This document shows positions 15,224-23,480 of a stretch of DNA of 64,000 bases, in pieces (positions within the stretch are counted from its first letter, which is position 1; every line of letters starts with the position of its first letter). A program made the position numbers and the translations under genes. The stretch is taken from the NCBI GenBank assembly GCA_965220205.1, contig OZ244812.1, positions 1,364,001-1,428,000 on the forward strand, in the 5' to 3' direction. This DNA is from G965220205 sp965220205 (GTDB taxonomy: Bacteria > Chloroflexota > Dehalococcoidia > Lucifugimonadales > Australimonadaceae). The notes under the pieces are model-generated. The model was given only the letters and a program-made list of their open reading frames with translations, was not told where the DNA came from and ran no database searches.

Positions 15224-16655
15224 TCAGCCGGCGAAGTAGAGCCTAACGACCTCCAGCGCCTCGTCCCGGTCGATCGCCTCATTGCCGTCCGCGTCATAGG
15301 CATCGCCCACTGGACTACCCAAGCCCACGTTCGTCACGGCAATCGTCACCGTGACCGTGGCGCTGGCCCCGGACGAGTCCGTGGCGGTGACGGTCACTTC
15401 GTAGACGTTCTTGTCCGCCTCGTAGTCCAGCGTCGTGCCGGCGCCGACCCTGATCTGTCCGTGCCTTCGTCGATGGTGAACAGGGCTGCGTCGGCGCCGC
15501 CGAGGGCGTAGGTCAAAGCGTCGTCCTCGGCGTCCGTGGCCGCAACCGGAGCGCCCATGACTTCGCCCTCGCCCGTGTTCTCAGCCACGCTCCTCTCTAT
15601 CGCGCCGTTCCGCCCCCTGGCGGTGTCGAGGTCCGTAACGGGGAACTCAGGCGCGGCGTTCGACGGGACAGGCGCGCTCGTCGCCGCCCGCGCGCTCTTG
15701 CCCCGCCCGTGCCCGTCTGTGTAGGACGCCATCGCCCGCAGGTAGCTGCCCTTGTCGGCGGCCACCGGCGTGTAGGCGGCCGACGCCGCCCCGCGGACCG
15801 CCGTCCACGCGGTCTGGTCCGTGGGGCGCTCCCACGACCAGGAGACGCGGGCGACGCCGCCGTCGGGGTCGGTCAGGGCTGCGGTCAGCGCGACGCCGAC
15901 ATCGGGCTCCGACGACGACAGTGCGACCGTTCCGGCTTCGTCCTCGTTGGTCACGGTGATGGTTACGGTGATGTAGCTGTCCCTCTGGTTGTCGGGTCTG
16001 CCGTTAGCGTTCTTGCCGTCGGAGACCGCCACGATGACGGAGTAGCTCGCCTCAGTCTCGTAGTCCAGGGCGGCTTTGGTCAGCAGCTGGCCAGAGGGCG
16101 CATCGACATCGAAGAGACCGGCGGCGATCCCGCGCAGGGAGTAGGTCAGCTTGTCGCGGTTGAAGTCCATGGCCGCGACCGGCTCGCCGATGTTGTCGCC
16201 TGCAGGCGTGTTCTCGGCTACCGAGCGGGCAGTCCGGTCGCCTTCCGTGAACTCCGGCTCCCGGTTCGCAGGGGGGCCGCCCTAGCGGTTGCGGTCGCCT
16301 CGTTGGACCATTCGGCGTCGCCGTCGGCGTTGACGGCGCGCAACTGGTAGGTGTAGGTCGTTCCAGTCGACACCTGGTTGTCCCGGTACGTGGTCGCCGC
16401 GACGCTAGGTCCGGGAGTGACGAGGGCATAGCTCTCGCCGGCCTCCTTGCGCTGCAGCTCGTATCGGGTGATGGGACTGCCATTGTCGCCCGGTGTGCTC
16501 CACGTCACGTCAATGTGTGCTGTCGCTCCCGACGCCCGCAGATTCGTGATCTGCCGCGGCGCCGCGTCTAGCTCGGTCGTGACCGAGTCGTTATTGTCCG
16601 CCGGTGTGCGATCGAGCTGGTCCGCCCCACTAACCCTCAACGAGTCGCTCTGCAA
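15224..16655 (-). pseudogene. FN3/cadherin-like secreted protein with EF-hand end, frameshifted
   Basis: Reading on the minus strand from 16655, an FN3 domain (PRQITNLRASGATAHIDVTW, DNGSPITRYELQRKEAGESY) is followed, after a frameshift near 16265, by a cadherin-like repeat (SVAENTPAGDNIGEPVAAMD, LTYSLRGIAAGLFDV), a Lys/Ser-rich linker domain, a second cadherin-like repeat (SVAENTGEGEVMGAPVAATD, LTYALGGADAALFTID) and, after another frameshift near 15462, a terminal EF-hand/dockerin-like loop YDADGNEAIDRDEALEVVRL. Such proteins are cell-surface or secreted adhesins. No signal peptide is visible, so the N-terminus is also lost. Two independent frameshifts indicate a pseudogene. Confidence 0.75.
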
Positions 16656-16834
16656 TGGTTTCCGCTAGCCGCTCTAGTTCCTTCTGCCGATGTGTCATAG
16701 GGTCACCGTTGGGTCGGGCCATCGCCGGTTAGCCCGCTGCGGTAGGGACACCCCAACACTGCGATTCTGTGATGGCTCGTAAGTTGAGGCGATTCCCCAG
16801 GGGCTGCGAGCAGACCGCCCAGCGGTTCGGACCG

Positions 16835-17401
16835 TCAAGTGAGGGGATTCCAGTCCAGTAGGCTTGCGGCCCATTCGCCGCCCCAAGCCAGGAGGTAGTA
16901 GCGCGGCAGTCGCCCGACCAACACTGCTACGACGTAGCGGGCGGCAGGGTAGCCAGCCATCGGGGCGGCGATCCGGACCGGGTAGAACGGCAGCGGACTG
17001 AACGCGAACACCACGATGGTCCACCACGGCTGCCAATTGAACGCGCGCTGAGCAAGTACGGATATGCGGCTCTGTTTGGCCTGGGCGAGAGGCCCGAGCC
17101 GAAACGCTCGTTCGAATAGCTGGTAGTCGATTGCCGAGGCGGGCGCGGTCGCCATCGCGCCCACTATTGCGACCAGCAGGGGGTGGTACAGCGTCCCTGC
17201 GTACACAACGGCAGGTTCATGGGGCAATAGAAGAAAGCTGTTTCCGGGGATGGAGTACCAGAAAAACGCGGACAGCGCCCACCATTCCGGGAACAAACTC
17301 CAGGCCAGCAGTGTGCACGTCACAGCGGGCAGTAGGAGCGCCGCGGTGTAGTAGAGAGTTTGGCGCGGGGTTATCCGGCGCCGGGCGGGCAGCCCGGTCA
17401 C
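16835..17401 (-). CDS. VTT/DedA-like (SNARE-associated type) membrane protein
   Basis: A 188-residue integral membrane protein. Hydrophobic helices near residues 15-35 (LYYTAALLLPAVTCTLLAWS), 40-60, 68-90 and 120-170 surround the conserved-type glycine/proline elements FAFSPLPFYPVRIAAPMAGY and YVVAVLVGRLPRYYLLAW, which resemble the VTT domain of DedA-family transporters and scramblases. Its GTG start at 17401 overlaps the TGA of the upstream phosphodiesterase by 4 bp, so translation is probably coupled and the two proteins probably act together, perhaps in lipid or envelope phosphate chemistry (inference). Confidence 0.7.
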   Translation of the reverse strand: MTGLPARRRITPRQTLYYTAALLLPAVTCTLLAWSLFPEWWALSAFFWYSIPGNSFLLLPHEPAVVYAGTLYHPLLVAIVGAMATAPASAIDYQLFERAFRLGPLAQAKQSRISVLAQRAFNWQPWWTIVVFAFSPLPFYPVRIAAPMAGYPAARYVVAVLVGRLPRYYLLAWGGEWAASLLDWNPLT

Positions 17402-18882
17402 AAGAGACTGCGCCCGAAGTGCGGTTTGGTAGGGGTGAGATTGAGCCCTTCAGCGACGGTTGGAAACAGGTCGAGTGTACGGATGCCGCCATCGGCAACC
17501 AGAGGTCTGTTGCTGAGGAAGGGGACCATCATGTGGTCCCGGCACAAGGCGCCGTGAGAGGAGTGGTGCTCCGGAAACTCCCGCCAGCCCCGCAGATCGT
17601 AGCCGGGCTTTGCGGTGACTACGATATCCCCGGTGCGTTGGCTCTTGAATAGATGCCAGATGTTCTCCAGCGAGTCGGGGAATTCCGTTTCCATCGTGTA
17701 CGCGAGGGCCTCCGACCGGGGAATGCGGCTGCGCTGGGAGGCCATGGCCAGGGGGTCGGCCCCATCGAACGCATAGGTGTAGTCCTCGCCTTCCATTCCC
17801 AGGACGGCCTCGCCGTCCCTCGAGACTATCTTGACTCCGCCCCCCCGCCTGTAGGCGCACCATTCCACCTCTTCACGGCGGCTTATCGCCCGCAAGGCGG
17901 TCCCGTGTTCCTCTTCTATCTCCTCGCAGCCCAACGGCGCTTCCCATCTGCCGTGGGAAGGGAAGTAGAGGTTGGCGAAGGAGTTGCCGGAGACCATTAC
18001 CGCCGCGTCTGTGTTCTTCCGGAAGATGAAGGGGTGCTCGAGTACGGAGTATCCGAGTTCCGAGAGCAGGGACGATATGTCCAGGTGCTGCCTGGTCCGC
18101 GTATGACCGTGGTCACTGGTTACGATGAAGTGTGTGCGGTCCCACAGGCCGTGGCGGCGGAGCCAGTCCAGCAGCCTGCCCACCTCGGCGTCCAGGCGCC
18201 GGTACGCGTCGACGGTGCGCCGATCCTCCGGGCCGTAGTGGTGTGAGAGCTTGTCCACGTCGACGAGTGGAAGGAAGACGAACCTCGGCTGGCCGCTGTC
18301 CGTTCGAGCCAGCCACTTGATGGCCTGGTTCATCACGATCCGGTCGACGAAGTCGCCTCTCCTGAGATAGTGGGCGAAGAACATGAAGGGCATCGAGAGC
18401 AGATGGGAGAAGCTGCTGTTCTCCACCGACAGGCCTCGGCGCACGTCACATCGTACGGCCAAGGAGTTCGGGTTGAGCTCGAATATAGTCTCCAAGTCGG
18501 GAGAGAGGTCGCTGTCGAACTGTACGTGGGCCGGGCTGATATAGGAGCGATGGCCTCCCAGCAAGGGTCTTGCCGAGGAGAACTCCGACTTGTCCATCCA
18601 TCGGAGTCCGGGCACGTTGGCGGTCCCGGGGTATTGCCCGGTGAGCATAGGGATGTAGGCGACGCTCGTTACGCTGGGCAGAACGGTGACGCCCGTGTAT
18701 TGGAATCCCTCTGCAAGGAGGCCGCGAGCCAGATGGGGGAGCTTGCCAGACGCGGCCAACGCCCGCAACACGTCGGGCCTGACGCCGTCCGCCAGGATGA
18801 TGATGGCCAGGTCCGTATCGGTCGTTGCCGCCAAGAGTCCCCTCTGAGTCGCGGAGCCAGAGCAGACTACGCGGCAGTTCAT
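17398..18882 (-). CDS. Type I phosphodiesterase / nucleotide pyrophosphatase family protein
   Basis: A 494-residue member of the alkaline-phosphatase superfamily. Metal and catalytic signatures are in order: IIILADGVRPD (first Asp), VLPSVTSVAYIPMLTG (nucleophile Thr), VDVDKLSHHYGP (Asp/His), VTSDHGHTR (Asp-His) and HHSSHGALCRDH (last His). It should hydrolyse a phosphodiester or phosphomonoester; the substrate is unknown and no export signal is clear. ATG 18882 (MNCRVVCSGSATQRG) is chosen because the longer frame to 19068 begins with a low-complexity stretch. It overlaps the VTT protein gene by 4 bp downstream. Confidence 0.8.
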   Translation of the reverse strand: MNCRVVCSGSATQRGLLAATTDTDLAIIILADGVRPDVLRALAASGKLPHLARGLLAEGFQYTGVTVLPSVTSVAYIPMLTGQYPGTANVPGLRWMDKSEFSSARPLLGGHRSYISPAHVQFDSDLSPDLETIFELNPNSLAVRCDVRRGLSVENSSFSHLLSMPFMFFAHYLRRGDFVDRIVMNQAIKWLARTDSGQPRFVFLPLVDVDKLSHHYGPEDRRTVDAYRRLDAEVGRLLDWLRRHGLWDRTHFIVTSDHGHTRTRQHLDISSLLSELGYSVLEHPFIFRKNTDAAVMVSGNSFANLYFPSHGRWEAPLGCEEIEEEHGTALRAISRREEVEWCAYRRGGGVKIVSRDGEAVLGMEGEDYTYAFDGADPLAMASQRSRIPRSEALAYTMETEFPDSLENIWHLFKSQRTGDIVVTAKPGYDLRGWREFPEHHSSHGALCRDHMMVPFLSNRPLVADGGIRTLDLFPTVAEGLNLTPTKPHFGRSLL

Positions 18883-19513
18883 TCTAAGGCAAGTTGGTCG
18901 AGCGGCGTTTGGGGGCCAGGCTCCAAGGGGGCGGCGGCGGAGTTGCGGCTGCTCCCGCCTGCCACCGCCGCGAATCGAGTTGTCAGGCCTCTCCCAATAC
19001 TCACCGATTGGCAGCTCTCCCGCGTGTCGCACATAGGCGTCAAGCGATGTTTGGTAGAGCACAATCATCTCTCAGCGTATGTACTTCCATAATCACTATC
19101 TCTGCGCTTCGATGTCACAAGCAATCCACACTTGAATAACGCGAGATAGCGCGCAGACGCCGAGATTAGACTCGGAGCGCACTCAGAATCCGATTCGGCC
19201 GCTCCGTAACCGGTTCAAGTCGTATCCGCGTCCACAGTTGTACCGGCTCGTTCCGATATGCTACCTTCCGCCCTTGTGACGGGCTCATCATCCGCGTCGC
19301 CTCCCGTGGGAGGTCACACGGCGAATGCTGAATGCGCCGGCGACTGCGTTCTCAACCAGGGTACTGCTTGAATTCACTCGGCCTCCCGCGTCCAACGACA
19401 TCACGCATTGCGTGGGCGGCCATGTGCGCGAGACCAACGTGGGCGCGTAGGCTGCGGCCTCCGCGCCGGAACGCGCAGTGCGACTCTCCTCCGGTGATTG
19501 CGAGTTGAGCGGC
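18883..19513. other. Intergenic, divergent promoter region
   Basis: About 630 bp separate the phosphodiesterase (minus) from the dehydrogenase (plus). No ORF shows family motifs. The centre is visibly less GC-rich than its surroundings, as expected for a divergent promoter region, but no single pair of promoter boxes stands out. Confidence 0.4.
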
Positions 19514-20530
19514 GTGGACACAATCGTGCTGGCGCCGTTCTCGGCAACCGGCCTCGCAGAGCTCGAGGAGTTCGGCAGAATCACGTACGAGCCGTGGACT
19601 GATTCGCGGGCGCTTCACGATCCGGCGGAGTTGGGGGAGCGCATCGCTGCCGAGGGGTCGGCGGCGCTGGTCGTCGAGGCCGACTTCCTGTTCGATGAGC
19701 TGTTCGAGCTGGCCGGAAGCCTGCGGTTCGCCGCCGTCTGCCGGGCAGCGCTGAACCACGTCGACCTCGACGCGGCGACCGCGGCGGGCGTCGTTGTCGT
19801 CCACACGCCGGGGCGGAACGCGCAAGCGGTGGCCGAGCTCGTTCTGGGCCAGATGGTCGCCCTCGCGCGGATGATCGCCGTCTCCCACGATTACGTCGTA
19901 GGCAAACAATGGGAAGACCCCAGCGAGCCGTACGTTCGGTTCCGGGGCCGCGAGCTCGCAGGCGCCACGCTGGGAGTGGTCGGGCTCGGCGACATCGGCC
20001 GGCGGGTCGCGTCGCTGGGGCGCGCCGTCGGCATGCACGTGCTCGCCCATGACCCGTACGTTCACGAGAACCCGCGAGGCGCCGCCGGGGCGACGCTCAC
20101 CGCGCTCGATGATCTGCTGGAGCGCAGCGACTTCGTCTCCCTTCACGCGCCGGACACGGACGAGACCACAGGAATGCTCGACGCTAGGCGTATCGGCCTG
20201 ATGCGGCGCGGAGCTTACCTGATCAACGCCGCGTCGTCGGCGCTCGCCGACTCGGCTGCGCTCGCGGCGGCGTTGCGCAGCGGCCGGCTAGCGGGCGCTG
20301 CCTTCGACGTGCACGAGGCGCACCCCATCCCGCCCGATTCGCCGCTGCTGCAGTTGGCAGGCGCGGGCTACAACGTCCTCCTCACGCCACACATCGGCGG
20401 GGCGACCGCTGAAACGGTCGAGCGCCATTCCGCGATGGTCGTCTCCGACCTGCGTCTGTTCGCGGCGGGCCGGCGCCCCAAGCGGCTCGCGAATCCAGAG
20501 GTTTGGGGACGTCGGCGTGGCCGCGGCTAG
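19514..20530 (+). CDS. D-isomer-specific 2-hydroxyacid dehydrogenase family protein
   Basis: A 338-residue protein with the D-2-hydroxyacid dehydrogenase fold: N-terminal substrate domain with VHTPGRNAQAVAELVLGQMV, NAD-binding LGVVGLGDIGRRVASLGRAV, the catalytic Glu in AFDVHEAHPIP and the catalytic His in LLTPHIGGATAE. The usual catalytic Arg (N-x-x-R-G) is absent, since the segment reads YLINAASSALADSAAL. It could therefore have changed chemistry. The last 14 bp overlap the FGGY kinase. The start is uncertain: GTG 19514 or TTG 19505 fit homology better than 19478. Confidence 0.8.
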   Translation: MDTIVLAPFSATGLAELEEFGRITYEPWTDSRALHDPAELGERIAAEGSAALVVEADFLFDELFELAGSLRFAAVCRAALNHVDLDAATAAGVVVVHTPGRNAQAVAELVLGQMVALARMIAVSHDYVVGKQWEDPSEPYVRFRGRELAGATLGVVGLGDIGRRVASLGRAVGMHVLAHDPYVHENPRGAAGATLTALDDLLERSDFVSLHAPDTDETTGMLDARRIGLMRRGAYLINAASSALADSAALAAALRSGRLAGAAFDVHEAHPIPPDSPLLQLAGAGYNVLLTPHIGGATAETVERHSAMVVSDLRLFAAGRRPKRLANPEVWGRRRGRG

Positions 20531-22016
20531 CCGGTACGTCCTCACGCTGGACATCGGATCGAGCGCCGTTCGCGCCTGCGCGGCGCCGGCGGACCGTCCG
20601 TGGGAACTTTCGGCAGGCGCCGAGCGGCGGCAACGCGTGTTCCGCGCGCGCGGCGGCGGGCTGGAGGAGTGGTTCAACCCCGCGCAACTGCGGGCAGCGA
20701 TATTCAGCGTCTTGGGGGCCGCGCGCACAGCCGCGGTGATCTCCCCGGGCCAGATTTCCGCCGTCAGCGTGTCGGCGCAGCGGGGCGGCCTTGCGCTGCT
20801 CCGCGCCGACGGAGCTCCGGTCCACATCGGGCCGAACAGGGACGCGCGCGCCGTCTTCGAAGGCGCGGCCATCGACGAGCGTCTCGGCGAGGAGGCGTAC
20901 GCCCGCACGGGCCACCTGCCGGCCATGCTCTCGACTCCTGCCAAGCTCCGCTGGTGGCAGACGCAGCGCCCGGCCGCCGCGAAACGCGTGGCGGCAGTCG
21001 CAACGCTCGGAGCGTGGGCCGTCGCCGAGCTTACCGGGGCGCTCGCCGAGACGCCCGCCGCGCTCGGCGAAGCCGGTCTGCTCGACGTGAACACGTTGGC
21101 CCCAGCCGTCGACCTGCTGCGCCAGACCGGCGTTTCCCCGGACCTGTTGCCGCCCCTGATCGACGAGGGCGAGCCGACCGCGGGGCTCAGCGCGACGGCA
21201 GCCAAGGCTACCGGACTCACGGCAGGAACGCCGGTGTACCTGGCGGGGCCCGACGCCCAGCTGGCGACGCTGGGCGCGGGTTGCGCACAACCGGGCGAGA
21301 CGTGCGTCGTCGCGGGATGGAGCGCCCCGGTCCAGCGCGTCACCTTGGCGCCGGCGTTCGACAGCGCTCGCCGCACATGGGCTGGTCTCCACCCGGCCGT
21401 AGGCCGTTGGGTGGCGGAGGCGAACGCAGGGGACACAGGTCGCACGCTCGACACGGTCCGCCGCCTCCTAGGCGGACGCATGAGCAGCGCGCGGTTCGAC
21501 GTGCTCGCTGCCTCGGCCCCCGAGCGCGCTGAGCAGGCGACGGCATTGTGGGGACCGCGGGCGCTGGACCTGTCCAACCCCGGAATGTCGCTGGGCGGTC
21601 TGCTGTCGCCCACGCCCATCACATTCGACGGGATGGACGCCGCCACGATTGCGCGCGCCACCCTCGAAAACATTGCCTTCGCCCTCCGCGAATGCGTCGC
21701 GCTGGTCGATTCCGTTGCCGCCGGCGATGGGACAGTAGCGCTGACGGGAGGCATGGCCACTAGCGGGGTGTTCGTTCGTATGCTTGCAAACGTCCTCGCA
21801 GCGCCCGTCGCGCTGCAGCACCCACGCGGGTCCGCCATCGGCGCTGCAATCATCGCATCACGGCCCCGGCGGGACTGGCCGGCGGCCGCAGCCGAGTGCG
21901 CCGCCCGCCGCGAGCTTATCGAGCCCGACCCACTCGCCGTCCCCGGTTACGCCGAGCGCTACGCGCGTTGGCGCTTGCTCCGGGACAGACTCGACGCGCT
22001 CGCGGACGAGCTGTAG
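20517..22016 (+). CDS. FGGY-family carbohydrate kinase
   Basis: A 499-residue FGGY kinase (xylulokinase/gluconokinase/glycerol-kinase superfamily). The N-terminal domain opens YVLTLDIGSSAVRACAAP (phosphate-1-like motif) and has ISAVSVSAQRGG; the C-terminal domain has the GPDAQLATLGAG segment with the likely catalytic Asp, and LTGGMATSGVFVRMLANVLA (adenosine motif) near residue 405. It phosphorylates a sugar or polyol with ATP. The GTG start overlaps the dehydrogenase by 14 bp, implying one operon. With the class II aldolase at 24.6 kb this suggests pentose or polyol breakdown through a sugar phosphate (inference). Confidence 0.9.
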   Translation: MAAASRYVLTLDIGSSAVRACAAPADRPWELSAGAERRQRVFRARGGGLEEWFNPAQLRAAIFSVLGAARTAAVISPGQISAVSVSAQRGGLALLRADGAPVHIGPNRDARAVFEGAAIDERLGEEAYARTGHLPAMLSTPAKLRWWQTQRPAAAKRVAAVATLGAWAVAELTGALAETPAALGEAGLLDVNTLAPAVDLLRQTGVSPDLLPPLIDEGEPTAGLSATAAKATGLTAGTPVYLAGPDAQLATLGAGCAQPGETCVVAGWSAPVQRVTLAPAFDSARRTWAGLHPAVGRWVAEANAGDTGRTLDTVRRLLGGRMSSARFDVLAASAPERAEQATALWGPRALDLSNPGMSLGGLLSPTPITFDGMDAATIARATLENIAFALRECVALVDSVAAGDGTVALTGGMATSGVFVRMLANVLAAPVALQHPRGSAIGAAIIASRPRRDWPAAAAECAARRELIEPDPLAVPGYAERYARWRLLRDRLDALADEL

Positions 22017-22024
22017 GCGCACGC

Positions 22025-22144
22025 GGCGCCGTCATTCCGGGCGCCCAGACCGGGAATCCAGGACGACGGATCTCCTACGACGTCCGCGTTCACCACCTGC
22101 CCTACCCGTCGATTCCCAGTAGCTGCGCACAGGAATGACGGCGG
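22025..22144. repeat. REP-like repeat with inverted ends
   Basis: GCGCCGTCATTCC near 22025 and GGAATGACGGCGG near 22132 are inverted copies bracketing the segment, and the left part is itself a small palindrome (CATTCCGGG...CCGGGAATCC). A similar motif occurs at 63557-63583. Such hairpin repeats are common intergenic elements. Confidence 0.5.
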
Positions 22145-22207
22145 CCGAACACGAAAATGATCGAAAATGGGCCAAAATGGCCGGGAATCGGCCCAAAACG
22201 TGAGATT

Positions 22208-22242
22208 CTCCACTCGTAAATTGCAGGGGTTTACGAGTGGAG
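22208..22242. promoter_or_regulatory. Perfect 13-bp-arm inverted repeat (stem-loop)
   Basis: Arms CTCCACTCGTAAA (22208-22220) and TTTACGAGTGGAG (22230-22242) are fully complementary around a 9-nt loop TTGCAGGGG. A partial third copy, CTCGTAAA, lies at 22285-22292 behind three direct repeats. No T-tract follows, so it is more likely an operator, a structured RNA piece or a small mobile repeat than a terminator. Confidence 0.6.
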
Positions 22243-22253
22243 GGGTGAAATAG

Positions 22254-22283
22254 TGCGACATTCTGCGACATTTTGCGACATTT
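22254..22283. repeat. Three 10-bp direct repeats (TGCGACATT)
   Basis: TGCGACATT occurs three times with exact 10-bp spacing, each followed by C or T. One helical turn per repeat places the copies on the same DNA face, which suits cooperative protein binding; the function is inferred. Confidence 0.55.
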
Positions 22284-22335
22284 GCTCGTAAATGGGCCGA
22301 CCGACACGGGGCGGCGGCGCCAGAGTGTTTCGGGG

Positions 22336-22380
22336 CGCCCTTCGACGGGCTCAGGACGGGCTTCGACTGGCCTCGACAAG
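22336..22380. repeat. Dispersed CTTCGACGGGCTCAGGAC-type repeat
   Basis: CCCTTCGACGGGCTCAGGAC followed by GGGCTTCGACTGGCCTCGAC is a variant of a short intergenic repeat seen in many high-GC bacterial genomes. It carries imperfect internal repetition of the TTCGAC core. Confidence 0.45.
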
Positions 22381-22664
22381 CATGATAAGGGGATAGGGGG
22401 CATCGGGGGGAGGGGCTGATGTCGGGGGCGGGGGCTGTGCGTGCAGTGTCGGCGGTCCGGTCGCCAGGGGGCGCGGGTTCCCGTGTCAAGCACGAGAATG
22501 ACGGAGGGGGTCAACTGGCTCCGGCCCGGGGCGAACGCAGGCTCTGCTTGTTCCGCCTGTTTCCGAACCCAGTATGATGTGACGATATGGTCGCCCGCTC
22601 CTGCAACCGGTGAGACAGGGCCATGACGGCACATCCATCTGTCGACGGACTTCCTTGCCCCATC

Positions 22665-23132
22665 ATGACGCGCACTAGACTACTGGCCGCCCTCGCTATA
22701 GTTGTGATGGCAGCCGTCCTTCTGCCTGCCTGCGGGCAGAGCGAGATCGAGCGAGGCCAGGCCGTATTCCAGGCGAACTGCGCGACCTGCCACGGCGAGT
22801 ACGGGCAGGGCCAACCGGACTGGCATATCCCCACGCCGAGCGGCGTGCTCCCCGCGCCGCCGCTGAACGGCGATGGTCATACATGGCACCACGGCGACGG
22901 CACGCTCTACAGGACGGTGAGCCTCGGCGGCGCGATCTACGAATCGCCCGATGCGCCCAGCTTCAAGAGCGGCATGCCCGCATTCGGCCAGACGCTGACC
23001 CATGAGGAGATTGTCGCGGTCATCAACTACGTCAAGAGCCAGTGGCGAGGCAAAGCGGCCAGCGGTCTGGTGAAGAGCGAGGCGCAAGCCCAAGCAAGCA
23101 AAGAGGACCCCTTCCCCACGCCAGGACGCTGA
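22665..23132 (+). CDS. Cytochrome c (class I) lipoprotein
   Basis: A 155-residue monohaem cytochrome. ATG 22665 begins MTRTRLLAALAIVVMAAVLL ending in a lipobox LPAC, so the mature protein is probably lipid-anchored outside the membrane. IERGQAVFQANCATCHGEYG holds the CxxCH haem site; FKSGMPAFGQTLTHEEIVAV supplies the Met ligand and the C-terminal helix, with INYVKSQWRG completing the domain. It transfers electrons to an unknown partner. A longer in-frame start exists at 22623 but would place extra residues before the signal peptide. It stands alone without an oxidase nearby. Confidence 0.85.
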   Translation: MTRTRLLAALAIVVMAAVLLPACGQSEIERGQAVFQANCATCHGEYGQGQPDWHIPTPSGVLPAPPLNGDGHTWHHGDGTLYRTVSLGGAIYESPDAPSFKSGMPAFGQTLTHEEIVAVINYVKSQWRGKAASGLVKSEAQAQASKEDPFPTPGR

Positions 23133-23135
23133 CAA

Positions 23136-23325
23136 GGCCCGTGCGATCCAGGCCTCGGCAGCGCGTTCTCCGGGACCCGCCCGCCGTCTTCCTTCCAGCG
23201 AGGATCTCCTCGACCCGCTTCCTCACCGCTGACTGAGCGCATAGCCGCTATGCCGGCTCGTGCGTCCGTCGATGGCGCTGGAGCGCTCGCTCGTGTCTTG
23301 CGCCACGTGCGGGGTGACCCCGGCG
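23136..23325 (-). pseudogene. IS5-like transposase C-terminal remnant, upstream copy
   Basis: The minus strand gives, across frameshifts, VAQDTSERSSAIDGRT, ALSQR, RKRVEEILAG, RKTAGGSRRTRCRGLDRTG. These align with the IS5-type C-terminal blocks HVAQNTSGRRSAIDGRTTRH..Y..SQR.RKR.EE.FGW.KTVGG.RKTR.RGL.RTG. It directly follows the cytochrome gene and is a direct repeat of 24352-24530. Confidence 0.7.
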
Positions 23326-23480
23326 CGCATCGCCCTACCCGGTACTCCTTCCCCGAGAAGGTTAACTGCACTACAATACTGCCTCCATAGTCGAGAAGCA
23401 GCCCAATACGATGGATGAAACGGCTCGGTTGATTCACCCGTTAGAAGCCATGGCGCCGCACCCGCTGGTTGAACTCAGTA

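Noticed and set aside
16655..16834. Tiny minus-strand ORF MTHRQKELERLAETIAERLV
   Set aside because: Twenty-two codons with plausible helical character but no family match and no clear ribosome binding site; too little to annotate.
20288..21853. 521-codon minus-strand ORF opposite the FGGY kinase
   Set aside because: Antisense shadow, Ala/Ser/Arg-rich; the kinase motifs are on the plus strand.
22254..22283. Short CRISPR-like array
   Set aside because: The repeats are 10 bp with no spacers, and no cas genes are present.
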